NCBI GenBank assembly: GCA_946886975.1
Contig: CAMPJV010000063.1
Coordinates: forward strand, 1-10,872
Direction of reading: 5' to 3'
Length of the DNA: 10,872 nucleotides
DNA from: an uncultured Taibaiella sp.
GTDB lineage: Bacteria > Bacteroidota > Bacteroidia > Chitinophagales > Chitinophagaceae
A program made the position numbers and the translations under genes. This document shows positions 1 to 6,543 of the stretch, piece after piece. Numbering within the stretch: the stretch's first letter is position 1; the number at the start of each line of letters is the position of its first letter. The notes beneath the pieces are model-generated. The model was not told where the DNA came from. It saw only the letters and a list, made by a program, of their open reading frames with translations, and did no database searches.

Positions 1-138
1 GCCATCAGCCAGGCATCTGTCGTGCCTCTTTATTACGATCAGCGGCTGCATTTTCTGCAGAAGAACGTCACCGGCCTTACGAGCACACCTATGAACCTGA
101 TCGATCTAAAAAGGGTAAGATTGGCCCAAGGCAGATAG
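1..138 (+). CDS. ABC transporter substrate-binding protein, family 5 (C-terminal fragment)
   Basis: Only the last 45 residues are inside the window; the gene begins to the left. Reading frame 1 is open from base 1 to a TAG at 136-138. The visible tail contains VVPLYYDQRLHFLQ, then a short linker, then MNLIDLKRVRL. This pattern (a 'P-L-Y-Y-D' strand followed by an 'N-L-x-D-L-K/R-R-V' end) is typical of the C-terminus of SBP_bac_5 oligopeptide/dipeptide-binding proteins of Bacteroidota. Such proteins deliver peptides or other solutes to an ABC permease at the inner membrane. No permease or ATPase gene follows, so any partners lie elsewhere. The call rests on a short tail recognised from memory, so the ligand cannot be stated. 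Confidence 0.6.
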   Translation, partial: AISQASVVPLYYDQRLHFLQKNVTGLTSTPMNLIDLKRVRLAQGR

Positions 139-184
139 GGGCGTTTCTTCTCAACCCGATTCACGTCTACCTAACAAGGGTGCA

Positions 185-228
185 ACTCCAGTCGTACTCC
201 AGTGGTACTCCGGTGTAACTCCAGTGAT
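185..228. repeat. 11-bp tandem repeat, four units
   Basis: Four consecutive 11-bp units begin with ACTCC at 185, 196, 207 and 218: ACTCCAGTCGT, ACTCCAGTGGT, ACTCCGGTGTA, ACTCCAGTGAT. The first eight bases are nearly invariant (one A to G change in unit 3) and the last three vary. The array sits in non-coding DNA between the transporter fragment and the ammonia-lyase gene, about 115 bp upstream of the candidate -7 element. The period is close to one helical turn. No function is known to me; it may be a small minisatellite or a row of protein-binding sites. Confidence 0.75.
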
Positions 229-342
229 ATTGCAGGTACTTGGTTGTTTTTTATAATAGGAAACCGGTTTGCATACTTATGACAGTGAAAACATGCTTTA
301 TTCTCTTCATGGACTTCTTATTATATGCCGGGTTTCTTTTGC

Positions 343-350
343 TATTTTTG
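343..350 (+). promoter_or_regulatory. Candidate -7 promoter element for the ammonia-lyase operon
   Basis: TATTTTTG matches the Bacteroidota primary-sigma -7 consensus TAnnTTTG at every fixed position and lies 28 bases upstream of the ATG at 379, which would give a short 5' leader of about 20 bases. A good -33 TTG/TTTG is not visible at the expected 19-21 base spacing, so the site is only moderately supported. The rest of 139-378 holds the 11-bp repeat and AT-rich DNA, including TATAAT near 251. Confidence 0.35.
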
Positions 351-378
351 CACCCTTTAAACTTAGATATAAGAAAAT

Positions 379-1965
379 ATGATCTCACTGGGAGGAAGGA
401 CACTGGATCTTGCGGCGTTTGAGCAGATCGTTCTGCAACAAAAACAAATCAACATAGAGGAGGCTACGCTGAAGGACGTAGAGGGTTGCTTCGACTTCCT
501 CCACAACTTTTCTAATGACAAACTTATCTATGGCATCAATACAGGGTTTGGTCCGATGGCCCAGTATCGCATAGATGATAACGATAGAAAGCAACTACAG
601 TATAATCTTATACGTTCTCACAGCTCTGGCATGGGGGCGCTCCTTTCTGCTCAACAATGCAGGGCTACAATGCTGGCTCGCCTTAATACTATGTTGCTCG
701 GCTTTTCTGGTATACACCTGAGCCTTGTTACTTTAATACAGTCACTAATCAACGAAGATGCTTATCCGGCTATTTATACGCACGGAGGCGTAGGCGCCAG
801 CGGAGACCTGGTGCAGCTTGCGCACCTGGCTTTGGGACTGATAGGAGAGGGTAACTTCTGGTTCAAAGGGGAGGTTGTTCCTGCGGCTAAGGTGTACCAG
901 ACTCTCAATCTGAAGCCGTTGGATATACATATCCGTGAAGGGCTGGGCCTGCTTAATGGCACTTCAGCTATGACTGGTATCGGCGCTATCAACGTGCTTC
1001 ATGCACGTAAGCTCATGACAGGGCAGATATTGTTCTCCCTAATGGTCAATGAGATCATGGAGGCTTATGACGATCACTTTTCTGAAGAGCTGAATGCTGT
1101 AAAGCGTCACCCCGGTCAGCGTATGGTAGCGATGGCTATGAGAGCCATCTCTAAAAAGAGCGGACTTCTGCGCAAGCGCCACGAACACCTGTATGATAAG
1201 AAGGTTACCGATGAAGTGATTGAGGATAAGGTACAGGAATACTATTCCCTGCGCTGCGTGCCACAGATATTAGGACCTATTTACGACACAATAGAGAACA
1301 CTGCGCGGGTCATTACAGATGAACTCAATTCCGTTAATGACAATCCTATAATTGACCGTAAGCATCAGAATATATTTCACGGAGGCAATTTCCATGGCGA
1401 CTATATCTCCCTGGAGATGGACAAGCTGAAGATAGCCGTCACTAAGCTTTCGATGCTTGCAGAGCGTCAGCTCAATTTTCTGCTGAACCACCACCTGAAC
1501 CAGAAGCTCCCGCCATTCATCAATATGGGTCGCCTCGGTCTCAATTTCGGTATACAGGGTATGCAGTATCCGGCGGTGTCGAACGTGGCAGAAAACCAGA
1601 CGCTGAGCAACCCTATGTACATCCACAGTATATCTAACAACAACGACAATCAGGATATTGTGAGTATGGGTTGCAATGCCGCCCAGATGTGTGCACGGGT
1701 AATAGAGAACTCATTCGAGGTGCTCTCGGTACATGCACTTGCCATTATACAGGCTATCAGCTATAAAGGCTACCAGGACCGTCTGTCCCCCGCCACAAGG
1801 TGGATGTTTGACGAACTAAGTGCCCTTGCTCCCGCTTTTACGGAAGACGAGCCATCATCCGAAAGGCTGTATAAGATAAAACACTGGCTGATGGAGACCG
1901 AAGTAGGCGCGAAGATGAAGAATCTACTTGGCTTTGATACGTGGCAGCTAATCCATGCAGAGTAG
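379..1965 (+). CDS. MIO-dependent aromatic amino acid ammonia-lyase, probably tyrosine ammonia-lyase
   Basis: This 528-residue protein belongs to the HAL/PAL/TAL family, which eliminates ammonia non-oxidatively from aromatic amino acids using a self-formed MIO group. The MIO triad A140-S141-G142 lies in GGVGASGDLVQLAHLALGL. The catalytic tyrosine loop YGINTGFGPMAQ starts at Y51, and NGTSAMTG and SVNDNPI are further family landmarks. The substrate-selectivity pair is S80-H81 (LIRSHSSG), formally the histidase-like pair. However, long stretches (YGINTGFGPMAQYRI, VQEYYSLRCVPQILGP, FHGGNFHGDYISLEMDKLK) closely resemble, from memory, the experimentally characterised tyrosine ammonia-lyase of Flavobacterium johnsoniae, which carries the same pair. 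The expected product is 4-coumarate. No other hut genes (hutU, hutI) are present; instead a ketoreductase gene follows after 37 bp and a ketosynthase gene comes next, which fits flexirubin/aryl-polyene starter supply. The tail is some 20 residues longer than I recall for the Flavobacterium enzyme. Family certain; tyrosine specificity likely. Confidence 0.88.
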   Translation: MISLGGRTLDLAAFEQIVLQQKQINIEEATLKDVEGCFDFLHNFSNDKLIYGINTGFGPMAQYRIDDNDRKQLQYNLIRSHSSGMGALLSAQQCRATMLARLNTMLLGFSGIHLSLVTLIQSLINEDAYPAIYTHGGVGASGDLVQLAHLALGLIGEGNFWFKGEVVPAAKVYQTLNLKPLDIHIREGLGLLNGTSAMTGIGAINVLHARKLMTGQILFSLMVNEIMEAYDDHFSEELNAVKRHPGQRMVAMAMRAISKKSGLLRKRHEHLYDKKVTDEVIEDKVQEYYSLRCVPQILGPIYDTIENTARVITDELNSVNDNPIIDRKHQNIFHGGNFHGDYISLEMDKLKIAVTKLSMLAERQLNFLLNHHLNQKLPPFINMGRLGLNFGIQGMQYPAVSNVAENQTLSNPMYIHSISNNNDNQDIVSMGCNAAQMCARVIENSFEVLSVHALAIIQAISYKGYQDRLSPATRWMFDELSALAPAFTEDEPSSERLYKIKHWLMETEVGAKMKNLLGFDTWQLIHAE

Positions 1966-2002
1966 AACATCGACAATTCACCATTTATAATTCATCATCA
2001 CC

Positions 2003-2731
2003 ATGAAGTATGCATTAGTAACAGGAGGCTCAAGAGGTATAGGCCGCGCCACATGTCTGAAGCTGGCGGAGCTGGGCTATTCTGTACTGATAAACTATAA
2101 GGGAAATATCGAGGCTGCAGAAGAAACAGCGCGACTAGTGCGTGAGAAGGGTGTGGAAGCCACACTGCTGAACTTCAATGTCGCCGACAAGGCTGAGGTG
2201 CAAACAGTACTGACAGGCTGGATGGATGCTCACAAAGATGATCTAATTGAGGTGCTGGTAAACAATGCCGGCATCCGCCAGGACACCCTCCTGATGTCTA
2301 TGACCGACGAACAGTGGGATTCCGTACTTGACACCAGCCTTCAGGGCCTGTACAACGTTACAAAGGCTGTACTGAACCCAATGCTGATGAACCGCTACGG
2401 ACGTATCATTAATATGGTCTCACTCAGCGGCATAAAAGGGATGGCAGGACAGGTAAACTACTCCGCAGCTAAAGCGGGTATGATTGGCGCTACAAAGGCC
2501 CTGGCCCAGGAGATTGCCAAGCGAAATATCACAGTGAATGCAATCGCACCTGGTTTTATCAAGACTGATATGACGGAGGAGCTGAACGAAAAAGACCTTG
2601 CGAAGATGATACCAATGCAGCGCTTTGGAGATGCACAGGAAGTAGCTGAACTCGCAGGTTTCCTTGCTTCCAGACAATCTTCTTATATTACAGGACAGGT
2701 CATCTCTATTAACGGAGGCCTGTATACCTAA
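2003..2731 (+). CDS. fabG: 3-oxoacyl-ACP reductase FabG family (SDR ketoreductase)
   Basis: A 242-residue classical short-chain dehydrogenase. It has the NADP-binding glycine motif TGGSRGIG at residues 7-14, NNAG at 87-90, and the catalytic set S140, Y153 and K157 in the usual spacing (VNYSAAKAG), ending with the typical INGG turn. Proteins of this kind reduce 3-ketoacyl-ACP to 3-hydroxyacyl-ACP in the cytoplasm. Position between a tyrosine-type ammonia-lyase and a KAS II-type synthase suggests it serves a dedicated aryl-polyene/flexirubin pathway rather than bulk fatty acid synthesis; that is inference. The start is the ATG at 2003, directly giving MKYALVTGG; no clear Shine-Dalgarno precedes it, as is common in this phylum. 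The 37-bp gap from the lyase contains a low-complexity stretch rich in ATTCA/CAT steps. The ketosynthase ATG follows 16 bp after the stop, so the two are almost certainly co-transcribed. Confidence 0.9.
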   Translation: MKYALVTGGSRGIGRATCLKLAELGYSVLINYKGNIEAAEETARLVREKGVEATLLNFNVADKAEVQTVLTGWMDAHKDDLIEVLVNNAGIRQDTLLMSMTDEQWDSVLDTSLQGLYNVTKAVLNPMLMNRYGRIINMVSLSGIKGMAGQVNYSAAKAGMIGATKALAQEIAKRNITVNAIAPGFIKTDMTEELNEKDLAKMIPMQRFGDAQEVAELAGFLASRQSSYITGQVISINGGLYT

Positions 2732-2747
2732 AACTATATTGAACGAA

Positions 2748-3965
2748 ATGAGTCGTGTAGTCATTACAGGTCTTGGTATTTACTCCTCTCTTGGTAAGAA
2801 CAAGGAGGAAGTTGCCAAGTCTTTGTTTGAAGGTCGCTCGGGCATCATCCTCGACCCGAAGCGTAAGGAGATGGGTTATCGTTCAGGCCTTACAGGCTTT
2901 GTAGAGCGGCCGCAGCTAAAAGGTCTGCTGGACAGACGCTCCCGCATTATGATGCCCGAACATGCTGAATTTGCATACATGGCAACCATAGAAGCCATGA
3001 AGCAGGCAGGCATGGATGTAGACTACTTCGATCAACACGAGACGGGGATCATATATGGTAATGATAGTTGTGCCCAGCCCGTGATAGAAGCAATAGATCT
3101 GATCCGTGAAAAGAAAGACACAGTAATGGTAGGCTCAGGCTCAGTTTTCCAGGTGCTGAACTCCACGGTTACTATGAACCTTGCTACTATATTTAAGCTA
3201 CGTGGCGTAAACTTTTCCATCAGCGCAGCCTGTGCCAGTGGATCGCACTCGATAGGGTTAGGTTATCTGTTCATTAAACAAGGACTGCAAGACCGCGTAA
3301 TATGTGGCGGAGCCCAGGAGGTGAATATATACTCCATGCCCAACTTCGACGCTCTCGGCACATTTTCCATCAGGGAGGATGAGCCAACCAAAGCCTCCCG
3401 CCCGTTTGATCGTGACAGGGATGGCCTTGTCCCCGGCGGTGGTGCTGCTACAGTTATTCTTGAAAGCCTCGAATCAGCAAAGGAAAGAGGAGCAACTATC
3501 CTCGCAGAGGTTCTGGGCTACGGCTTTTCCTCCAATGGCCAGCACATTTCAAATCCAAGTGTAGAGGGTCAAGTACGATCTATTGGCCGGGCTCTCAAAG
3601 ACGCAAGCGTCAGTGCAGCAGATATTCAATACATCAATGCCCATGCTACGTCTACTCCCGCGGGAGATGGCAGCGAAGCAGAGGCGATATTCGAAGTATT
3701 TGGAGGAAAGGTGCCGGTGAGCTCCACAAAATCTATGACAGGTCATGAGTGCTGGATGGCGGGCGCAAGTGAGATTGTTTACTCTATGCTGATGATGCAG
3801 AACAGCTTCATAGCACCAAACATTAACTTCGAAAATCCCGACGAACACTCCGCTAAGATCAATATTCTGCCGCAAACAGTAAATAAGGAGTTTGACTTAC
3901 TTTTATCGAATTCCTTTGGCTTTGGCGGAACCAATTCTTCCCTGATAGTCAGGAAATGGCAGTAG
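2748..3965 (+). CDS. Beta-ketoacyl-ACP synthase, KAS II (FabF-like) family
   Basis: A 405-residue thiolase-fold condensing enzyme. It joins an acyl primer to malonyl-ACP with decarboxylation. The Cys-His-His triad and conserved Lys are all present: C162 in SAACASGSHSIG, H299 in NAHATSTPAGD, K328 and H333 in KSMTGH. The C-terminal NSFGFGGTNSS signature is intact, so it should be a catalytic KS and not a chain-length-factor homologue lacking Cys. After KSMTGH the usual LGAAG-type segment is replaced by ECWMAGA, which I associate with the KS proteins of Bacteroidota aryl-polyene/flexirubin loci. The start is set at the ATG at 2748, giving MSRVVITGLG, the canonical KAS N-terminus. An upstream in-frame ATG at 2664 would add 28 non-homologous residues and overlap fabG by 68 bases. 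No ACP or dehydratase gene follows. Confidence 0.88.
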   Translation: MSRVVITGLGIYSSLGKNKEEVAKSLFEGRSGIILDPKRKEMGYRSGLTGFVERPQLKGLLDRRSRIMMPEHAEFAYMATIEAMKQAGMDVDYFDQHETGIIYGNDSCAQPVIEAIDLIREKKDTVMVGSGSVFQVLNSTVTMNLATIFKLRGVNFSISAACASGSHSIGLGYLFIKQGLQDRVICGGAQEVNIYSMPNFDALGTFSIREDEPTKASRPFDRDRDGLVPGGGAATVILESLESAKERGATILAEVLGYGFSSNGQHISNPSVEGQVRSIGRALKDASVSAADIQYINAHATSTPAGDGSEAEAIFEVFGGKVPVSSTKSMTGHECWMAGASEIVYSMLMMQNSFIAPNINFENPDEHSAKINILPQTVNKEFDLLLSNSFGFGGTNSSLIVRKWQ

Positions 3966-3991
3966 TAATCACAATACAGAAACCATTATAA

Positions 3992-4468
3992 ATGAAAAAC
4001 CTGATCCTTTTACTCAGTTCAGTATTGCTGTTCAGCACCGCTTGCGACAAAAAGACTGAAGCCCCTGTCAAGACAAAGAAAGATATACTCTCTTCGGGCA
4101 AATGGTTGCTGTTAAGCTCAAAGGCAACTGTACAGGTACCCGGTTCGCCTACCGACCAGGATCTATATGCTTCCCTTCAGCCTTGCCAAAAGGACAACCT
4201 TTTTATCTTCAATACCAACGGCACCAGCGCCATAGACGAAGGAGCATCTAAATGTTCAGACACAAGCCTTCAGACGGTGAACACAGGAAACTGGGAGCTG
4301 CGGGACAACGATAAGAAACTAAAGCTTAGAGTAATCTTAGGCATTTTTGATTTTGAGGCGCTTACAGACGTGGTAGAACTTAATGATAACACTATGACCC
4401 TGAAGTTTGATACGACTGTAGTCTACCCAACAACAGTTGTTTCTACATTCACTCACGTAAAACAATAG
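3992..4468 (+). CDS. Small lipocalin-like lipoprotein (copy 1)
   Basis: A 158-residue predicted lipoprotein. The N-terminus is a short SPII signal with lipobox S-T-A-C ending at C18, followed by D-K-K and a linker, so the mature protein should be membrane anchored. The rest looks like an all-beta barrel domain of the lipocalin-like type common in Bacteroidota. It opens with GKWLLLSS (residues 36-43), has LQPCQKDN with C65, a KCSD with C88, then GNWELRDNDKKL and alternating strands to the end. The Cys pair is spaced exactly as in the next gene and could form a disulfide. The gene starts 26 bp after the ketosynthase stop with no obvious terminator between, so read-through from that operon is plausible. 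Ligand and role are unknown; 'lipocalin-like' is a fold guess from pattern, not from a search. Confidence 0.7.
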   Translation: MKNLILLLSSVLLFSTACDKKTEAPVKTKKDILSSGKWLLLSSKATVQVPGSPTDQDLYASLQPCQKDNLFIFNTNGTSAIDEGASKCSDTSLQTVNTGNWELRDNDKKLKLRVILGIFDFEALTDVVELNDNTMTLKFDTTVVYPTTVVSTFTHVKQ

Positions 4469-4538
4469 GTCTTTTATCAAGACAAAGTGACTGGCGTATG
4501 AGGAATATGCCGGGCTTCTTTTATATTGACATATTCTG

Positions 4539-4546
4539 TATCTTTC
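4539..4546 (+). promoter_or_regulatory. Weak candidate -7 element before lipoprotein copy 2
   Basis: TATCTTTC differs from the Bacteroidota -7 consensus TAnnTTTG only in the last base and lies 16 bases before the ATG at 4562. No convincing -33 TTG sits at the right distance. The 93-bp gap also contains a small inverted repeat GTCTT/AAGAC at 4469-4483 with no T-tract. The second lipoprotein may therefore have its own promoter or be read from upstream. Confidence 0.25.
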
Positions 4547-4561
4547 GGCAACCAACATATA

Positions 4562-5044
4562 ATGAATATGAAACGAATCTATTTCCTTTGTCTTGTTGCC
4601 CTTATCGGCTTTTCCGGTTGCGATGATGACGATGACTACGAGATCTGGACCAGGTCAGACTACCTTATGGCAAATGGCTGCTGGTATATAGAGCAGGCCA
4701 TAGTCACTGCAAACATAAATGGGGAGCAATTCTCAGGCAATGTTTCTCAATATCTGCCTGCATGTATCGAGGACAACTCCATTTCCTTCCACCCGGATGG
4801 GACCATTGTTATTAATGATAGACTTATCAAGTGTAACGAAAGCGACCCGCAGGAAATCAACGCCGGTGTTAACTGGGCCCTGACAGACTATGACACCAAA
4901 CTAACTGCAATGATCCCCGGCCTTACTGAGAACATCCAATTTGAGGTTCTTGAACTCGATGGCAAATATCTCCGCATCCGGTGGAGCGATATGTACGAGC
5001 ACAAAGAAGCCATATTTGAGGCATTGTTCTCCCACAGTCATTAA
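4562..5044 (+). CDS. Small lipocalin-like lipoprotein (copy 2) with acidic surface-export-like motif
   Basis: A 160-residue predicted lipoprotein, paralogous to the preceding gene. The signal peptide ends in lipobox F-S-G-C (C20), immediately followed by five Asp residues (D21-D25). Acidic runs directly after the lipidated Cys act as lipoprotein export signals to the cell surface in several Bacteroidota, so surface exposure is a fair inference. Shared landmarks with copy 1 are: an early W (W41), LPACIEDN versus LQPCQKDN, an FxxxGT strand, KC with the Cys pair 23 residues apart (C68, C91), then NWALTDYDTKL versus NWELRDNDKKL. The start is ATG 4562 or ATG 4568, both giving a normal signal peptide; a TTG at 4526 would bury the signal and is unlikely. 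A strong terminator follows at 5068. Function unknown. Confidence 0.7.
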   Translation: MNMKRIYFLCLVALIGFSGCDDDDDYEIWTRSDYLMANGCWYIEQAIVTANINGEQFSGNVSQYLPACIEDNSISFHPDGTIVINDRLIKCNESDPQEINAGVNWALTDYDTKLTAMIPGLTENIQFEVLELDGKYLRIRWSDMYEHKEAIFEALFSHSH

Positions 5045-5067
5045 TCAGTTCAACACACAATATCTTT

Positions 5068-5102
5068 AATCCGGCAAGGTAGTTCCTTGCCGGATTTTTT
5101 TT
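5068..5102 (+). terminator. Strong intrinsic terminator after the lipoprotein pair
   Basis: A perfect 12-bp stem, AAT plus CCGGCAAGG at 5068-5079 with CCTTGCCGG plus ATT at 5085-5096, closes a five-base TAGTT loop and is followed by an unbroken T-run (5095-5102). It lies 24 bp after the second lipoprotein stop and marks the end of the upstream transcription unit. Confidence 0.93.
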
Positions 5103-5138
5103 AAAAGCTTTACTTGCCTAATAATCATCGTTTTGCAC

Positions 5139-5146
5139 TATTTTTA
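5139..5146 (+). promoter_or_regulatory. Candidate promoter of the M28 peptidase gene
   Basis: TATTTTTA at 5139-5146 matches TAnnTTTG in all but the last base. A TTG at 5114-5116 lies 22 bases upstream, slightly long for a -33 element. The region directly follows a strong terminator and precedes the ATG at 5172, so some promoter must be here; the exact element is uncertain, and the overlapping TATCTGTG (5145-5152) is an alternative. Confidence 0.35.
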
Positions 5147-5171
5147 TCTGTGCTAAAGATTGACTTCGCAA

Positions 5172-6470
5172 ATGGTTAGAAAGCTTTGGATCTTGTTCCT
5201 GATCGTGCTCAGTTGCTCTTTTTCTACTTTGAAAGCCCAGCCCGAGAAGCGCTGGATAAAACATCAGATAGCTACCCTCTCGGGCAATACCATGCATGGC
5301 CGCGGTTATGTAAACAAAGGTGTAGACAAGGCGGCACTTTATCTCCGCAGAAAGTTCAAAGAAGCAGGTTTACTGCCATTTACCAGTGACAGCAGCTATC
5401 TTCAACCTTACACATTACCAGTCAATACCTTCCCGGGCAATATTTACCTAAAGCTGCAGAAAAAGGAGATGACGCCTGGTGCTGACTACATAGTTCATGA
5501 GGCTAGTAGTCCTTACAACACGTCCAAACTAAAACTGCGGTCCGTAGACCTAAAGAACGTAAAGGATACGATAGCCTGGAATGATATAAAAAAAGAGTTT
5601 ACGCAGGACAGAGCGTATCTCCTCAAGAGCGCAGATACCCTCGTAAAATACCTGAAATACACCAGGCGCTTGTTTGGCGAGGACCTGCCTGCCGGTCTCT
5701 TTATAGTGCCAAAGCATGGCAAGCTTACATGGTCGGTGGCAAAAGAACCAATTGTTGCTTCGGTCTTCTATGTAGAGGATACGGTTATGCCTAAACGAAT
5801 CCGGAAAGTGGCTGCGCAGATTGAGTCAAAGTATATAAACTCATTTAAATCAAACAATGTCCTTGGCTTTGTTCCCGGCACTGAAAAGCCAGACAGCTTT
5901 ATCCTATTCACCGCCCATTTTGACCACCTGGGCAGAATGGGGAGAAACACTGTGTTCCCCGGCGCTCACGACAATGCGAGCGGCACTGCCCTGATGCTTT
6001 ATATCGCCAACTATTTTGCCCAGCACCCGCAGAAATACTCGATAGGATTCATAGGGTTCAGCGGCGAAGAAGCTGGACTTGTGGGCTCTAAGTACTTTGT
6101 AAACAATCCCGTGTTTCCTCTCAACAGCACGCGTTTTGTCATCAACCTGGACATGACAGGCGATGCGACCAACGGCATAACTGTGGTAAACGCAGTTGAA
6201 CAGAAAAAAGCCTTTTCCCTGCTCAATACCATTAACGATAAGAAAGCCTACCTGCCGAAGATCAATGAACGCGACCAAAGCCAGAACAGCGATCATTATC
6301 ATTTTAGCCAGAAGGGTGTCCCCGCCATATTTATTTACGGGAACGGAACCAAACCATATTATCATGATATATTCGATACGGCGAAGGAGCTCTCTCTTGA
6401 GAATATAGACAACCTTGCGAAGCTGCTGATAGATTTTGTAGCAGAAATGAACACTCCTTCGCCCATCTGA
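5172..6470 (+). CDS. Secreted M28 family zinc peptidase (aminopeptidase type)
   Basis: A 432-residue exported metallopeptidase. A Sec signal peptide (M1-A22, hydrophobic core ILFLIVL, probable cleavage at LKA|Q) sends it to the periplasm or beyond. The C-terminal half carries the M28 di-zinc set in order: H249 (AHFDHLG, with D251 as second-sphere Asp), D267 (GAHDNASGT, bridging), E299-E300 (SGEEAGLVGS; general base and ligand), D327 (NLDMTG) and H375 (SDHYHFSQKGVPAIF). All are present, so activity is expected. The M28 family includes aminopeptidases and glutamate-carboxypeptidase relatives; substrate cannot be read from sequence. Residues 23-230 form the N-terminal part with a probable inserted domain. 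The ATG at 5172 is preferred over an in-frame TTG at 5160 because it starts the signal peptide at MVRK. Terminators on both sides make it monocistronic. Confidence 0.9.
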   Translation: MVRKLWILFLIVLSCSFSTLKAQPEKRWIKHQIATLSGNTMHGRGYVNKGVDKAALYLRRKFKEAGLLPFTSDSSYLQPYTLPVNTFPGNIYLKLQKKEMTPGADYIVHEASSPYNTSKLKLRSVDLKNVKDTIAWNDIKKEFTQDRAYLLKSADTLVKYLKYTRRLFGEDLPAGLFIVPKHGKLTWSVAKEPIVASVFYVEDTVMPKRIRKVAAQIESKYINSFKSNNVLGFVPGTEKPDSFILFTAHFDHLGRMGRNTVFPGAHDNASGTALMLYIANYFAQHPQKYSIGFIGFSGEEAGLVGSKYFVNNPVFPLNSTRFVINLDMTGDATNGITVVNAVEQKKAFSLLNTINDKKAYLPKINERDQSQNSDHYHFSQKGVPAIFIYGNGTKPYYHDIFDTAKELSLENIDNLAKLLIDFVAEMNTPSPI

Positions 6471-6492
6471 TCGTCCGGCTAACCCTTTTCTC

Positions 6493-6518
6493 ACCTGCCA
6501 TGATCACGGCAGGTTTTT
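6493..6518 (+). terminator. Intrinsic terminator after the M28 peptidase
   Basis: An ACCTGCC arm (6493-6499) pairs with GGCAGGT (6508-6514) around an eight-base loop, followed by a short T-run to 6518. It sits 22 bp after the peptidase stop. A further AT-rich TATTTTTA at 6520-6527 resembles a -7 element and may help start the next gene at 6544, but no -33 element is seen. Confidence 0.75.
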
Positions 6519-6543
6519 ATATTTTTAGCCAAATTCACACTTA

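Noticed and set aside
185..228. CRISPR-like array
   Set aside because: Units are only 11 bp with no spacers; it is a simple tandem repeat.
240..422. A 60-codon + strand reading frame in the leader of the ammonia-lyase gene
   Set aside because: It overlaps the lyase start in another frame, has no recognisable domain, and its hydrophobic stretch comes from T-rich promoter DNA; the candidate -7 element lies inside it.
1270..1626. A 118-codon minus-strand reading frame inside the ammonia-lyase gene
   Set aside because: The + strand here encodes highly conserved lyase motifs; the opposite frame is a codon-bias shadow.
379..1965. Histidine ammonia-lyase (hutH) of histidine catabolism
   Set aside because: No hutU/hutI/hutG genes are nearby, and both the operon partners and overall resemblance favour a tyrosine-specific enzyme of pigment biosynthesis.
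2664..2747. N-terminal extension of the ketosynthase from an upstream in-frame ATG
   Set aside because: It would overlap the end of fabG by 68 bases and adds residues without KAS character; MSRVVITGLG at 2748 is the family-typical start.
4526..4561. TTG start giving a longer lipoprotein copy 2
   Set aside because: It puts 12 polar residues ahead of the lipoprotein signal peptide and lies over the promoter-like stretch.
5904..6494. A 196-codon minus-strand reading frame
   Set aside because: It lies fully opposite the conserved zinc-site half of the M28 peptidase, ends beyond it in the terminator, and has no recognisable motif.
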